Shown: positions 28,289-39,084, numbered from the stretch's first letter. The stretch: DNA of 64,000 bases from Romboutsia sp. CE17 (GCF_012317385.1 NZ_CP051144.1:2480001-2544000); one strand, 5' to 3'. The notes: generated by a model not told the origin, from the sequence alone. Translations and numbers: made by a program.

Positions 28289-29023
28289 CTATCCTACTTT
28301 ATTAACTAGTTTATCTAATTGCTTTTTATTATCTTTGTTTACTAGTATCGTTGAAAAGTATGATATTTTTTCTTCTAAGTGTGCATCTCTTAAGTCCGTA
28401 TAAACTACTTCACTTTCTTGAGATGAATTGCTTACAAGTATTGCACTGTCTATTAGACCGAATTTTTCTAACTTATGTATAATTTCTTTGAAATTTTTAT
28501 ATACCTTCATTAATACTATACAACTATAGTTTTCTAATGCATAGTCAATTCTTTCTTCTTCCATAGTGCATGGTATTACTATTAATGGCTCTCTATCCAT
28601 AACTAATGGGAAATTTTGATTAGAAGCTATATTTGAGAATGAAGATATTCCTGGTATAGTTTCTACTTCTATATCATCTATAAGTCTTTCCATTATATAA
28701 ACGTAAGTACTATATATCATTGGATCTCCTAAAGTTACAAATCCAACATTTTTGCCAGACTTAACATCTCTGACTATTTCTTCAGCTATTTTATTCCAAG
28801 CAACTACCTTTTCTCCATCATTAAAATTCATTGGAAAATGCCTAGATTTTATTTCTAATTTATCTGGAATATATTTACTTACTATTGATAAAGCTAAGCT
28901 ATCTCCACCTTTTCTTGACTCTGGTGTATATAATATATCTAAATTTTGTATTGTTTCTACGGCCTTTACTGTTAATAATGAACTATCTCCTGGTCCTGTA
29001 CCTATTCCATAAAATTTTGCCAT
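28289..29023 (-). CDS. cbiL: Cobalt-factor II C20-methyltransferase
   Basis: A SAM-dependent tetrapyrrole methylase (244 aa) that methylates C20 of cobalt-sirohydrochlorin. The fold is shown by FYGIGTGPGDSSLLTVKAVE and GFVTLGDPMIYSTYVYI; the TLGDP-STY combination is characteristic of CbiL/CobI. An AGGAGGAAG site precedes the ATG. It follows cbiK, matching the order of the first anaerobic steps. Confidence 0.92.
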   Translation of the reverse strand: MAKFYGIGTGPGDSSLLTVKAVETIQNLDILYTPESRKGGDSLALSIVSKYIPDKLEIKSRHFPMNFNDGEKVVAWNKIAEEIVRDVKSGKNVGFVTLGDPMIYSTYVYIMERLIDDIEVETIPGISSFSNIASNQNFPLVMDREPLIVIPCTMEEERIDYALENYSCIVLMKVYKNFKEIIHKLEKFGLIDSAILVSNSSQESEVVYTDLRDAHLEEKISYFSTILVNKDNKKQLDKLVNKVG

Positions 29024-29043
29024 TATATCTTCCTCCTAATTGT

Positions 29044-29844
29044 TTAGCATATAACTTCTAATTCTTTTAATTGTTTTATACAATCATATGCATGCTTTAC
29101 AAATTTATCTTGAATTTTATAATTTTCCCCTAATCCTTGTAAATGTACCTTAACTTCAAATCCTTGTTCTTCTAATATTGATTTCCAAGAATCTTCTTCA
29201 TCTCCTGCCATATCATTTATTGCATGATCTCCTGCAACTAACATTAGTGGCATTAAGTTAACGATTTTTACCTTATTTTCTTTTAATCTTTTTATTACAT
29301 TCTCTATTTCTGGATAACCTTCTACTGTACCTACATATCCATTTATCCCATGGTCCCTTAGCATATATTCTATTGCTGGATATGCGGCATGAGATTCATG
29401 GAAAGTTCCATGCCCCATAAATACTACAGCTTCATCATTTTCCATTTTTGGTATTTGAACTTCTAAAGCTTCAACTACTTCTTTATAGTCATCTATATAA
29501 GTAAGTAATGGTCTACCTAAAACTAATTTTTTAAATTTAGGCTTATAACTTTCTATTTGTGCTTTTAATTTATTAAATTCTTCCCCACAAATTATATGAA
29601 GCGTTTGCACTATAACTTCTTCATATCCTTCTTCATATAATTTTTCTAAAGCTTGTAATGGGTTGTTTATTTCAATTCCATCTCTCTTTTTTATTTTTCT
29701 GATTATCATATTTGAAGTATATGCTCTGTAAAAATCGTATTCGCTAAGTTCTGCGCTTATTTTCTTTTCACATACTTCTATTGTCTTTTTTCTTGTTTCA
29801 TCATAACTTGTTCCGAAACTTACTACTAAAACCGCCTTCTTCAT
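29044..29844 (-). CDS. cbiK: Sirohydrochlorin cobaltochelatase
   Basis: This enzyme (266 aa) inserts cobalt into sirohydrochlorin, the committing step of the oxygen-independent cobalamin route. It begins KKAVLVVSFGTSYDETRKKTI, like CbiK. Metal-ligand histidines are in VQTLHIICGEEF and VVFMGHGTFHESHAAYPA. There is no signal peptide, unlike periplasmic CbiK variants. The substrate would come from the detached precorrin-2 dehydrogenase at the left edge. Confidence 0.94.
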   Translation of the reverse strand: MKKAVLVVSFGTSYDETRKKTIEVCEKKISAELSEYDFYRAYTSNMIIRKIKKRDGIEINNPLQALEKLYEEGYEEVIVQTLHIICGEEFNKLKAQIESYKPKFKKLVLGRPLLTYIDDYKEVVEALEVQIPKMENDEAVVFMGHGTFHESHAAYPAIEYMLRDHGINGYVGTVEGYPEIENVIKRLKENKVKIVNLMPLMLVAGDHAINDMAGDEEDSWKSILEEQGFEVKVHLQGLGENYKIQDKFVKHAYDCIKQLKELEVIC

Positions 29845-29858
29845 CCTGTGTAATCTCC

Positions 29859-30614
29859 CTAGATTTTTATTAAATTTCTTATTTCCTTCACATCATTTAT
29901 AACTTTTGGATATTCTATATTTTCTCTTCTTATTATTACTACTGGTATATCAAGATGCTTTGCTGCATCAATCTTTTCTAAGAATCCTCCAGCAACTCCA
30001 CTTTCCTTAGTTATTACTAAATCTATTTTGTATTGCTTATACATTTCAATATTTATAGTTTTACTAAACGGACCTTTCATAGCTATTATGTTATCTGCAT
30101 TTAGTCCTAAATCTTCACAACTCTTTATAACTTCACTTGTAGGTAATACTCTTGCAATTAATTTTTTATCTTTTATAAGCTCCACATACTTATTTAAGTT
30201 CTTACTTCCACTTCCTATAAATATGTTATTTCCTCTTTTACTTGCTATACTACAAGCTTCTTCAATAGTATCTACTACAAAAATATTTTTGTATTCTATA
30301 CCTTCTATAAGTGATTTTCTTTCATACCTTATGTATTCTATATTAGATTCACTTGAGCATTCTATTGCATTTTTAGAGACCTCTATAGCATAAGGGTGAG
30401 TTGCATCTATTATTAGCTTTACTTTATTTTCTTTTATAAAGTTCATCATTTCATTCTTATTAAGTTTCCCTAAAATAACATTCCTTGCATACCCTTTTGC
30501 TAAATCTTTTCCATATTCTGTTGTTACAGATAAAGTGTATTTTAAGTTAAATATTTTGTTTAGTTCACTGCATATTTCTAAGCTGTCTGAGGTCCCACCT
30601 AAAACTAATATCAT
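29859..30614 (-). CDS. cbiJ: Cobalt-precorrin-6A reductase
   Basis: An NAD(P)H-dependent reductase (251 aa) acting on the macrocycle after CbiD. Signatures are ILVLGGTSDSLEI at the start and LIIDATHPYAIEVSKNA near residue 65-80. Length fits CbiJ/CobK. It follows cbiH by 12 bp. Confidence 0.92.
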   Translation of the reverse strand: MILVLGGTSDSLEICSELNKIFNLKYTLSVTTEYGKDLAKGYARNVILGKLNKNEMMNFIKENKVKLIIDATHPYAIEVSKNAIECSSESNIEYIRYERKSLIEGIEYKNIFVVDTIEEACSIASKRGNNIFIGSGSKNLNKYVELIKDKKLIARVLPTSEVIKSCEDLGLNADNIIAMKGPFSKTINIEMYKQYKIDLVITKESGVAGGFLEKIDAAKHLDIPVVIIRRENIEYPKVINDVKEIRNLIKI

Positions 30615-30626
30615 ATATATTCCTCC

Positions 30627-31352
30627 TTATACAGTGTATCCTCTAGGAGTTATCATCTTACCATCTTTTATAAAAGTACTCTTATTTCCTATAACAACCA
30701 TAGTTGTCATATCTACTCTTTCAAAATCCATAGTATCGAATGTACAAATAAACTTTTCTTCTTTTTCTCTTCCTACGTCTTTAACTATTCCAACTGGGAT
30801 AGATCCATCTTTGAATTCTCTCATTATCTCAAATGCTTTAGCTAAATGCTCGCTTCTCCCCTTGCTCCTTGGGTTATATAAGCAAACTACAAAGTCAGCT
30901 TCAGCAGCTAATTTTAATCTTTTTTCTATAACTTCCCATGGAGTTAATAAGTCGCTTAAACTTATATGACAGAAATCATGCATTATTGGTGCTCCTAATA
31001 TTGCAGCTGCTCCTATACTTGCAGTTACTCCTGGAACTACTTTTACAGGTACCTCTTTTTCTTCTTTTGTAGTTAATTCAAGTATAAGTCCTGCCATACC
31101 ATATATTCCAGCATCTCCACTACTTACAACAGCTACATTCTTACCTTCTTTAGCAATTTCAACTGCCTTTTTACATCTATCTATCTCTTGTCTCATCCCA
31201 TTTGAAACAACTTCTTTATCTTCTATAAATTCATCTATTAAATTTATGTATGTTTTATATCCTACTATTACATCAGAATTTTCTATAGCTTTTATTGCTT
31301 CTATAGTCATCATATCTTTACTTCCTGGACCAATTCCTACAACATATATCAT
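30627..31352 (-). CDS. cbiH: Cobalt-factor III C17-methyltransferase
   Basis: A tetrapyrrole methylase (241 aa) responsible for C17 methylation and ring contraction. It has [34 protein letters not shown] and YNPRSKGRSEHL, the last typical of CbiH/CobJ. Its ATG overlaps the cbiG stop by 4 bp (ATGA), so translation is coupled. Confidence 0.94.
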   Translation of the reverse strand: MIYVVGIGPGSKDMMTIEAIKAIENSDVIVGYKTYINLIDEFIEDKEVVSNGMRQEIDRCKKAVEIAKEGKNVAVVSSGDAGIYGMAGLILELTTKEEKEVPVKVVPGVTASIGAAAILGAPIMHDFCHISLSDLLTPWEVIEKRLKLAAEADFVVCLYNPRSKGRSEHLAKAFEIMREFKDGSIPVGIVKDVGREKEEKFICTFDTMDFERVDMTTMVVIGNKSTFIKDGKMITPRGYTV

Positions 31353-32494
31353 ATCTTCAACCTCCCCGCTGAGAATGTAATTCCTTTGTATTTATTTTTT
31401 TCTATTATTAAATTACCATCACTTAATATGTGAGCTACTGGTTCAGCAACTGAGTATACTCCTACACTTTTTTTCACCCACTCTGATTTTTCAAATAAGT
31501 CATCTACCTTAGAGATATCTTCTGTTGATAAGACTTTAAAAGGTACTTTTAGAGCTTCACTTAAGTCTATGATGGCTTTTTCATCTTTCTTTACTTCTAT
31601 GCTACCAATTTCTTTTATTGATTTTTTGTCTATATTATTCTTATGTATAAAGTCGTTTAGAGACTCTTGTAACAAGGAGCTATCTGTATCTCTTCTACAT
31701 CCAATTCCTATTACTATATTTTTAGGTATTACTCTTATAATTTTGTAGTTATTCTTAAATGAATTATCCACTTCTAAGTATTCTTTGTTGCTTATAACTA
31801 CAATTGTTTTTGAATTAATTTTATTCAATTTTTCTTCATCATATAGGCATTTATTTATACTCTTAGAATTATCTAATAATGTAAATCCTCTGGTATCAAT
31901 ATTGTTATATTCTCCATCCAAGTATAAACCTACAGAATCACCATTTACTAACATAGAGTTTATTAGTAATACATTGTCTCTAAAATTATCGATGTGTGCA
32001 TTTAATTTTTTAGCTATCATATCTAAAGAAGATTTTTTATTTGTATCCGTAGCTGTAGTTATTACAGGATTAGAGTTTAGAAGTTCACTTATACGAAGTG
32101 TCATTTCATTTGCCCCACCCATGTGTCCACTTAGTAAACTAATTATATTAGTTCCTTTTTCATCAGTGACCAAAATAGCTGGATCAGAAAACTTACTAGT
32201 AACTAAAGGCGCGATTGTCCTAACTACTATTCCTGTTGCCATTATAAATACTATGTATTCATACTTATCAAATATCTCTTCTACAAATAATTTTAATCTT
32301 TTTTTTACAGTATAAAGCTCAGTCCCATCTTCTGAAGATTTGATTATATTTTCTTTTATTAATGATGTATTTTCATCCTTTTTGTTATTTATAAAGTAAA
32401 TATCTCCATCATCTAATAGATTTTTTATTTTACAAGCTAACTTACGTCCATTTGCAGTGATACTAAGTATTGCTATATTAGAACCTATATTCAT
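31349..32494 (-). CDS. cbiG: Cobalt-precorrin-5A hydrolase
   Basis: This enzyme (381 aa) opens the delta-lactone and releases acetaldehyde. Domain layout matches CbiG: an N-terminal domain, a middle domain with [17 protein letters not shown] and [16 protein letters not shown], and a C-terminal domain with [12 protein letters not shown] and [10 protein letters not shown]-like ending. It overlaps cbiF by 17 bp. It is stand-alone, not fused to cbiH. Confidence 0.93.
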   Translation of the reverse strand: MNIGSNIAILSITANGRKLACKIKNLLDDGDIYFINNKKDENTSLIKENIIKSSEDGTELYTVKKRLKLFVEEIFDKYEYIVFIMATGIVVRTIAPLVTSKFSDPAILVTDEKGTNIISLLSGHMGGANEMTLRISELLNSNPVITTATDTNKKSSLDMIAKKLNAHIDNFRDNVLLINSMLVNGDSVGLYLDGEYNNIDTRGFTLLDNSKSINKCLYDEEKLNKINSKTIVVISNKEYLEVDNSFKNNYKIIRVIPKNIVIGIGCRRDTDSSLLQESLNDFIHKNNIDKKSIKEIGSIEVKKDEKAIIDLSEALKVPFKVLSTEDISKVDDLFEKSEWVKKSVGVYSVAEPVAHILSDGNLIIEKNKYKGITFSAGRLKI

Positions 32495-33236
32495 GTTTAA
32501 AATCCTTATCGTATAGTTTTGAGTTGTTATACTCTTTACCTAAGAATTCTCCTACCATTATTAAAGCAGTTTTAGTTATGTTGTTTTCTTTAACTTTCTT
32601 TGCTATATCTTGTAAGGTTCCTTTTATTATCTTTTCATCTGGCCAAGTAGCTTTGTAAACTACAGCTATTGGAGTAGTTTCTGGATATCCTCCAGATATT
32701 AATCTTTCAACAACCTTTTCAATCTCTTGAACTGATAAGAATATAACCATTGAAGTTTGATGCTTAGCAAAAGATTCTATTGATTCTTTTTCTGGTACTG
32801 GAGTTCTACCTTCCATTCTTGTTATTACTACACTTTGAGATATTTCTGGTACTGTATATTCTACTCCAAGGGCTGATGATGCTCCTAAAAATGAGCTTAC
32901 TCCTGGTGTACAATCATAATCTATATCTAGCTTGTTTAATTCTTCGACTTGTTCTCTTATAGAACCATATATTGAGAAGTCTCCTGTTTGTAATCTAACT
33001 ACAGATTTTCCTTCTTTTATTCCTTTTTCCATAACATCTGTTATTTGTTGTAAATCCATGTAAGCACTGTTATGTATTTCGCAACCTTCCTTACAATATT
33101 CTAAAAGTTCTGGGTTAACTAATGAACCTGCATATATTACAACATCTGCATTACTTAAAAGTTTATATCCTTTTAGCGTTATTAATTCTTTGTCCCCTGG
33201 TCCTGCACCTACAAAGTGTACTTTATTCATCATCAT
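32478..33236 (-). CDS. cbiF: Cobalt-precorrin-4 C11-methyltransferase
   Basis: A tetrapyrrole methylase (252 aa) with [38 protein letters not shown] and [21 protein letters not shown], matching CbiF/CobM. Three nearby ATGs (MMMNK) leave the exact start open by two codons. It overlaps cbiT by 14 bp and cbiG by 17 bp, part of a tightly packed block. Confidence 0.94.
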   Translation of the reverse strand: MMMNKVHFVGAGPGDKELITLKGYKLLSNADVVIYAGSLVNPELLEYCKEGCEIHNSAYMDLQQITDVMEKGIKEGKSVVRLQTGDFSIYGSIREQVEELNKLDIDYDCTPGVSSFLGASSALGVEYTVPEISQSVVITRMEGRTPVPEKESIESFAKHQTSMVIFLSVQEIEKVVERLISGGYPETTPIAVVYKATWPDEKIIKGTLQDIAKKVKENNITKTALIMVGEFLGKEYNNSKLYDKDFKHEYRF

Positions 33237-33795
33237 TATCTACTCCTTTTTCACAAGATATTATGTAAATTGGGTTTAAAGGTTTGAAATACTCTCCTCT
33301 TCCCAGTTTCTCTAGTTTAGAAACATTTAGAACTGATACATCTAAATTTCTAAATCCGTACTTTCTTAATAAATTTAATGTTTGGTAAAAGGTGTCTACT
33401 ATTATAAAGTTAGCTACTAATCTTCCACCTTTTACTAATAAATCTTTCGACCATAGTATAATTTCTTCAAGATTGTTGCCTGTACCTCCTAAGAATATTG
33501 CATCTACCTTTTTATTTATTTCGACAGGTGCATATCCTTTTATTATTTCTACATTTTTTAAGTTAAATTTCTCAACATTTTTATTTATTAAATCTAAAGC
33601 ATCATCATTTCTTTCTATTGCTTTAACTTCTAAATTAGGGTAATGATATGCTGCTTCAACAGTTACACTACCTGTTCCTGCACCTACATCTATAAATCTT
33701 TTAGCATTAGCCAAATTAAGTTTATTTATAGATATAGCTCTTACTTCTTCTTTAGTAATAGGTACTTTCCCTGTTATAAATTCACTATTTTTCAT
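33223..33795 (-). CDS. cbiT: Cobalt-precorrin-6B C15-methyltransferase (decarboxylating)
   Basis: A Rossmann-type SAM methyltransferase (190 aa) that methylates C15 with loss of the C12 acetate carboxyl. It opens with [15 protein letters not shown] and has motif [17 protein letters not shown] and the segment [15 protein letters not shown], all typical of CbiT. It is separate from CbiE here, whereas CobL fuses both. It overlaps cbiE by 11 bp. Confidence 0.94.
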   Translation of the reverse strand: MKNSEFITGKVPITKEEVRAISINKLNLANAKRFIDVGAGTGSVTVEAAYHYPNLEVKAIERNDDALDLINKNVEKFNLKNVEIIKGYAPVEINKKVDAIFLGGTGNNLEEIILWSKDLLVKGGRLVANFIIVDTFYQTLNLLRKYGFRNLDVSVLNVSKLEKLGRGEYFKPLNPIYIISCEKGVDNDDE

Positions 33796-34393
33796 CTAAT
33801 ATCACCACAACATTCATGTCAAATTTTTCTATCTTAAGTATTTCTTCTGGACTTCCTATTGTAATTTTTTCGCTATCATAAGATAAATTTTCTCCAACTA
33901 CAATAGTTTTCTTTAAGCCTCTATTTATAATCTCTTTACTAATTTCATGAGGACCTATTTTGCTATCTGTAACCATACATACTTTTTTATGAGATAATAT
34001 GTAATCAAAATCAGGTACCTTTCCATGACTACTAGTTATATATAAATCGTTCATATCTACATATATTTTTGAAAATATATATTGTAAAGAACTTATTCCA
34101 GATACTATATTCAAATTTTTATTATCAATATTATTAGATAAATATTTTCCTATTCCATATATAGATGGATCACCTGATGCTATAACAGATATTTGCTTAT
34201 GTTTGTTGGCATTTATATATTCTAAAATTTCCTTTAAATTAGATGCCATTTCAATCTTTTCGCCCTTAAAGTTTTTTATAGTTTCTAAATTTCTTTTTCC
34301 ACCAATTAAAATCTCAGACTCCATAATTAACTTTTCACCTAACTTAGTTATATAACTTTCGTTTCCCGGACCTAATCCGATTATATTTATCAT
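33785..34393 (-). CDS. cbiE: Cobalt-precorrin-7 C5-methyltransferase
   Basis: A short tetrapyrrole methylase (202 aa) with INIIGLGPGNESYITKLG and VIASGDPSIYGIGKYL, as in CbiE. It works with CbiT on the late ring methylations. Its ATG overlaps the cbiD stop by 4 bp. Confidence 0.93.
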   Translation of the reverse strand: MINIIGLGPGNESYITKLGEKLIMESEILIGGKRNLETIKNFKGEKIEMASNLKEILEYINANKHKQISVIASGDPSIYGIGKYLSNNIDNKNLNIVSGISSLQYIFSKIYVDMNDLYITSSHGKVPDFDYILSHKKVCMVTDSKIGPHEISKEIINRGLKKTIVVGENLSYDSEKITIGSPEEILKIEKFDMNVVVILDEK

Positions 34394-35538
34394 CTAAATA
34401 CCTCCACTAAACTATCTGCATTATCTGATTTTCCAAGTAGTGTTTTATCCATTGAGAATATCATTACTTCCACATCTATTTCTTCATCTAATAAATATTG
34501 TTCTATTTTTAACTTGCATTTGTTGCTTATTAAATTGTAAAAATCTTTGTAATTACTTTCATTTATAATTTCTACTGCAGCTTCAGCAGTAACACAACCT
34601 TCTATCCTCTTTAAAAATTCATATGGTGCTCCCATCATAGCCAAGTTAGAGATTAGTATTTCACTTCTTGCATCAGCTATTTTACTGTGAGTGTTAAAAA
34701 TACCAGCAGATATTTTTATGTACTTTCCTATATGACCTACCATAAGTATTTTTTTAAATCCAATTCTTTGAGCTTCTTTTAACATATATCCTACAAAGTT
34801 ACTAGTTCTCACTACATACTTCATATCTAGGTTTAGTTTTTCTTTTATAAACTTCTCTCCATGATTACCTGGAACTAGTATTATACTTTCTAACCCTTGA
34901 GCTTTTTTCATTTCTAACTCAATTGATAAAGATTTTTTCCATCCTTCATCACTCATAGGTTCAACTATTCCAGTTGTCCCAAGTATAGAAATACCTCCTA
35001 TAATTCCAAGCCTTGGATTAAATGTTTTCTTTGCTATTTCTACACCTTCTGGAGCACATATTGTTATTTTTAAAGATTTACTTTTTCCAAGATTATACTT
35101 AAAATCTTCACCTATAACTTTTCTAACTTCACTATTTATCATTCTCATTGGAACTGGATTTATAGCCGGTTTTCCTACTTCAACACTAAGACCTTTTTTA
35201 GTAACAACCCCTACACCTATTCCTCCCTCAACTATAATATCTTCATCATTAGTTCTATCTATCAGTTCTACTTCTGCATATATATGCATACTATGAGTTG
35301 CATCAATATCGTCTCCTCCATCTTTTTCAATGGAGCATTTTGCTTTATTTTCAGTAAGCTCTATATTGCAAACATTTAATGATAGCGGTATTCCTTTTGG
35401 TGTATCTATATTAATCTTATCTATTTTATTTTTAGTAAGCAGCATATGAGTTGCTGCCTTAGATGCTGCTGCAGCGCATGAGCCTGTTGTATATCCTCTT
35501 CTATATTTTTTTCCATCAATATATACATACTCTTCCAT
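34390..35538 (-). CDS. cbiD: Cobalt-precorrin-5B C1-methyltransferase
   Basis: A 382-aa enzyme unique to the anaerobic route, methylating C1. It has the hallmark RRGYTTGSCAAAASKAA at the start, GGDDIDATHSMHIYAEV, and GHIGKYIKISAGIFNTHSKIAD later. No other enzyme family shares this pattern. It lies 9 bp after cbiC. Confidence 0.96.
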   Translation of the reverse strand: MEEYVYIDGKKYRRGYTTGSCAAAASKAATHMLLTKNKIDKINIDTPKGIPLSLNVCNIELTENKAKCSIEKDGGDDIDATHSMHIYAEVELIDRTNDEDIIVEGGIGVGVVTKKGLSVEVGKPAINPVPMRMINSEVRKVIGEDFKYNLGKSKSLKITICAPEGVEIAKKTFNPRLGIIGGISILGTTGIVEPMSDEGWKKSLSIELEMKKAQGLESIILVPGNHGEKFIKEKLNLDMKYVVRTSNFVGYMLKEAQRIGFKKILMVGHIGKYIKISAGIFNTHSKIADARSEILISNLAMMGAPYEFLKRIEGCVTAEAAVEIINESNYKDFYNLISNKCKLKIEQYLLDEEIDVEVMIFSMDKTLLGKSDNADSLVEVFR

Positions 35539-35547
35539 AATACTTAC

Positions 35548-36180
35548 CTACATAGAATATAAAATAGCATTTATTATAGCAGCAGCTAAATTACTTCCAC
35601 CTTTTCTTCCCTTAGAGATTATGTATGGTATATCAGTTTTTTCTAATTCATCTTTAGATTCTGCTGCTCCAACAAATCCTACTGGAACTCCTACAACTGC
35701 ATCTATATCAAGGTTACCTTCATTCTTCATTTCCATAACTTTATATAAAGCTGTTGGCGCATTACCAAGCACAAATATTTTCCTTCCTGGAGTTTTAGCT
35801 GCTACCTCTACTGCTGCCATAGAGCGAGTTATTCCTTTTTCTTTTGCAAGATCAGCTACTTCTTCATCTGCCACTAAGCATTTAAAGTCACAATCTAAAG
35901 CTGATAATTTTCTTTTATTTATTCCACTTAAAGCCATGTTTGTATCTGTAAATATTGTAGCTTTATTGTTTAATGCATCTACTATAGAGTCTACTGCTTT
36001 ATCAGATATTTTTAATATATCTAAGTATTCAAAGTCTGCTGTAGTGTGTATTGCACGCTTTATAATTTTTTCTTCTACTTCATTTTTAAACTCATACCCT
36101 GGTCTAATTTCATCAATTATACCTTGTATAATTTCAAAACTTTTACTCTCTATCTCCATAGGATTTTTGATGTATTCCAT
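35548..36180 (-). CDS. cbiC: Cobalt-precorrin-8 methylmutase
   Basis: This enzyme (210 aa) moves the C11 methyl to C12, giving cobyrinate. The catalytic histidine is in RAIHTTADFEYLD, and TDTNMALSGI and PVGFVGAAESK are family signatures. The ribosome site GGAGGG lies inside the end of the pduX-like gene, which it overlaps by 31 bp. Confidence 0.95.
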   Translation of the reverse strand: MEYIKNPMEIESKSFEIIQGIIDEIRPGYEFKNEVEEKIIKRAIHTTADFEYLDILKISDKAVDSIVDALNNKATIFTDTNMALSGINKRKLSALDCDFKCLVADEEVADLAKEKGITRSMAAVEVAAKTPGRKIFVLGNAPTALYKVMEMKNEGNLDIDAVVGVPVGFVGAAESKDELEKTDIPYIISKGRKGGSNLAAAIINAILYSM

Positions 36181-37055
36181 TGTGTACCCTCCTTTATTCC
36201 TCCATCAATTATGTCTGATGAATATATTTTTTTATAAAACTTATGTAAATTTTTATTTCTTATTAATTCAATTAATCTTTCTTCATTCATAGCCTTATCT
36301 AGTAAGATACCTACTACTGTTCCACTGTGGGCTACGTTTACTCCATAAGCACCATAGTTTTTAGATATTTCTATGATTTCTTTTAAGGCTACTTTTTCAT
36401 GTATATTTTCATTAGCTAAACTACTTATATTGCACGCTTGACCTACTAGATTTAAGTCATTTTTCTTAATTCCATCTTCTAATAAGCAAAAAGCTTCTCT
36501 AATTAAATCTTTATTTTTTAATTTAATTTCCATGTAGTTTGGAGTTTCTCTTATTTTTTTAGTGTTTAAAATTATGTTAGGCTCTAGTATTAGAACTTTA
36601 GCATTTCTAACATTTCCTAAGTACTTTATCACTTCCCCATTCAAAGGATTAAATATATTAGCCTCTTCTATAAAAATAGAATCAGTTGGTTCTATTTTAG
36701 ATGCTAGCTTTGATATCTGCTCACTAGTCATGCTTTTTCCTATAAGTGATAAAGTAGCCATTATTGTTGCTCCTATGTCAGCTGTAGAGCTTGCCATTCC
36801 TTTACCTATTGGTATTTGACTATTTATATTTAAAGAAATATTTTTGCTTTCTTTAATTGGTAAATTAAAATTTTTAAAAACCATTTCTATTGCTCTTCTT
36901 GATTTTGATGGACCTAATATTACATTTTCTAGTTTTTCTTCTACCGTAGCTATTGAGTATAGGTCTATTGCATAAGAACATAAGTACTCTTCTTCGCTTA
37001 TATAACCTTGTACAAATTCTCCACAGGATGCTGGGCACCTTCCATAAGACTTCAT
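36150..37055 (-). CDS. pduX: GHMP kinase, probable L-threonine kinase PduX
   Basis: A GHMP-family kinase (301 aa) with the ATP loop PIGKGMASSTADIGAT (about residues 87-102) and the start GRCPASCGEFVQGY typical of PduX. It should make O-phospho-L-threonine, which CobD decarboxylates to the aminopropanol linker of cobalamin. Its position beside cobD and cbiB supports this. Other GHMP kinases are less likely in this context. It overlaps cbiC by 31 bp. Confidence 0.88.
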   Translation of the reverse strand: MKSYGRCPASCGEFVQGYISEEEYLCSYAIDLYSIATVEEKLENVILGPSKSRRAIEMVFKNFNLPIKESKNISLNINSQIPIGKGMASSTADIGATIMATLSLIGKSMTSEQISKLASKIEPTDSIFIEEANIFNPLNGEVIKYLGNVRNAKVLILEPNIILNTKKIRETPNYMEIKLKNKDLIREAFCLLEDGIKKNDLNLVGQACNISSLANENIHEKVALKEIIEISKNYGAYGVNVAHSGTVVGILLDKAMNEERLIELIRNKNLHKFYKKIYSSDIIDGGIKEGTQWNTSKILWR

Positions 37056-37056
37056 T

Positions 37057-38127
37057 TTAGTATCCTAGCACTTTCTTTAGTTCTTTTATTAAAATCTCAT
37101 TTTCACTATGAGATTTAATAGCTATTCTTATATAACTTTCATCTAATCCTATGAAATTAGATGCATCTCTTATAAGTATATTACTTTCTATAAATAGCTT
37201 TTCTTTTATATCGTTGGCTTTATTTTTCTTTAATCTTAGTAATATAAAGTTTGTATCAGTGTCATAAAGTTCTATAGAAGGTATTTGACTTAATTCTTTA
37301 GTCAAGAAATATCTTTCTTTTATATAGTACTCTTTGCTTTCTTTTATATAATTTTCATCCTTAAAAATATAGTTAGATAGATTATCCGCAAATGAATTTA
37401 TAGTCCAAGGTTCTTTATAAGTATATATTTTCTCTATTATTTCTTTGTTACTTGTAACTCCATATCCCAATCTTAGACCAGGCATTCCAAAAAATTTTGT
37501 AACAGCTTTTAAAATAAATATATTTTCATATTTTTCTACATATTTAATTAAAGAGTATTTTTCTTCATGTTCAACAAACTCCATAAAGGTTTCATCAACT
37601 ATTAATAACTTATTATTTTCTACAATAAGGTGTAGTACTTTTTCTAAGTTTTTAACCTTACCATTTGGATTATTTGGATTACATACAAATAAGCTATCAA
37701 AGTTATTTATATTTGATTTAAGGTTTTCTAAGTTTATTTCAAAGTTATTATTTTTATCTAAGTTTAAATGAAGTATATCTAATCCATTCAATTCCGCACT
37801 TCTCTTATATTCAGAAAAGGTTGGATTAAATATTGCTAATCTTTTATTTATACTTTTCATTAATAAATATATAATCTCGGTTGCTCCATTACCTGGTATT
37901 ATAAATTCTGGCTTTACTTTTATATAATCTGATATATTTTTTCGTAATCTTGTATAGTTTATATCTGGGTAACTAGTACATTCTTTAAGGCCTTCTAAGA
38001 TATAACTCTCTAAATTAGGTATTAATTTAGGATTTATATTTGAACTAAAATCTAAAATATCCTTTGGATTTTTATTATATTTAATTGCCATTATCTCAGT
38101 ATTAGCCCCATGTCCTAAATCTTTCAT
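37057..38127 (-). CDS. cobD: L-threonine-O-3-phosphate decarboxylase
   Basis: A PLP enzyme of the histidinol-phosphate aminotransferase fold (356 aa) that makes (R)-1-aminopropanol phosphate. It begins GHGANTE and has DFSSNINP, VCNPNNPNGK, and the PLP lysine in KAVTKFFGMPGLRLGYG. I place the start at the ATG 6 bases after GAGGTG (38127). The earlier ATG at 38145 would overlap cbiB and lacks a site. The pathway context separates it from HisC. Confidence 0.9.
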   Translation of the reverse strand: MKDLGHGANTEIMAIKYNKNPKDILDFSSNINPKLIPNLESYILEGLKECTSYPDINYTRLRKNISDYIKVKPEFIIPGNGATEIIYLLMKSINKRLAIFNPTFSEYKRSAELNGLDILHLNLDKNNNFEINLENLKSNINNFDSLFVCNPNNPNGKVKNLEKVLHLIVENNKLLIVDETFMEFVEHEEKYSLIKYVEKYENIFILKAVTKFFGMPGLRLGYGVTSNKEIIEKIYTYKEPWTINSFADNLSNYIFKDENYIKESKEYYIKERYFLTKELSQIPSIELYDTDTNFILLRLKKNKANDIKEKLFIESNILIRDASNFIGLDESYIRIAIKSHSENEILIKELKKVLGY

Positions 38128-38132
38128 CCACA

Positions 38133-39083
38133 TCACCTCACACATAATACATATATTAATGTAAATACTATCATTGAAGTTATCGATGTAGCATACATTA
38201 TCCTATTAGTTCTGATTATGTCTTCACTTTCTATTTCTCTATCTTTATCTCCAATAGTTGGCTTATAGACGGGCTTACCAAAGTATATATTCGTCCCACC
38301 TAATTGAATACCTAACGATCCTGCTACTGCACCTTCTGGATATGCACAGTTAGGGCTTTTATGATTTTTTCTATCCCTTATTGCTATTTTTGCACATTTT
38401 TTATAGTCATAACCTAATACTAAACTTCCTATATATATTAATAATACTGATATTCTAGCTGGTATATAGTTTGCTATATCATCTATTTTTGCGCATGCAA
38501 AACCTAAGTATAGGTACTTCTCATTCTTATATCCAACAGTAGAATCTAAAGTATTTATTGCCTTGTATGCCATCGCTAATGGTGCACCACCTATAAATGC
38601 ATAAAACATAGGAGCAATAATCCCATCTACAGTATTTTCTGCAACAGTTTCCACAGTAGCTCTTATTATTTCTGATTCACTTAAGCTTTCTGTATCTCTT
38701 CCAACTATGTATGAAAGTTGAATTCTTGATTGTTTTAAATCTCCAGTTTTAAGAACCCTATATATTTTCATAGCTTCATCCTTTAAGCATTTTGTTGCTA
38801 AAGTTGTGTAAATGATAAATGAATTTACAAACACAAATACATATGGATTAAAACTAACAAGTTTAATTATTAAGTAGGTAATTAAGTAAGTTGGTATTAC
38901 AGTAAAAAACCATAACACAAAACCACCTATCTTAAGTTGCTTATCAGTCGTAGCAACTCTTCTAATTTTCTTTTCTATATATCTTATAAGATTTCCTATA
39001 AACCTTACTGGATGTGGAAAATAATAAGGATCTCCTACTATTAAATCCGTTATATACCCAATATAAATAGATAATATATTCAT
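38133..39083 (-). CDS. cbiB: Adenosylcobinamide-phosphate synthase
   Basis: A polytopic membrane protein (316 aa) that joins the aminopropanol arm to cobyric acid. It has IVGDPYYFPHPVRFIG near the start, AETVAENTVDGIIAPMFYAFIGGAPLAMAYKA split over the middle, and KNHKSPNCAYPEGAVAG later, all CbiB/CobD-type signatures. It starts one base after cbiA ends. Confidence 0.95.
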   Translation of the reverse strand: MNILSIYIGYITDLIVGDPYYFPHPVRFIGNLIRYIEKKIRRVATTDKQLKIGGFVLWFFTVIPTYLITYLIIKLVSFNPYVFVFVNSFIIYTTLATKCLKDEAMKIYRVLKTGDLKQSRIQLSYIVGRDTESLSESEIIRATVETVAENTVDGIIAPMFYAFIGGAPLAMAYKAINTLDSTVGYKNEKYLYLGFACAKIDDIANYIPARISVLLIYIGSLVLGYDYKKCAKIAIRDRKNHKSPNCAYPEGAVAGSLGIQLGGTNIYFGKPVYKPTIGDKDREIESEDIIRTNRIMYATSITSMIVFTLIYVLCVR

Positions 39084-39084
39084 A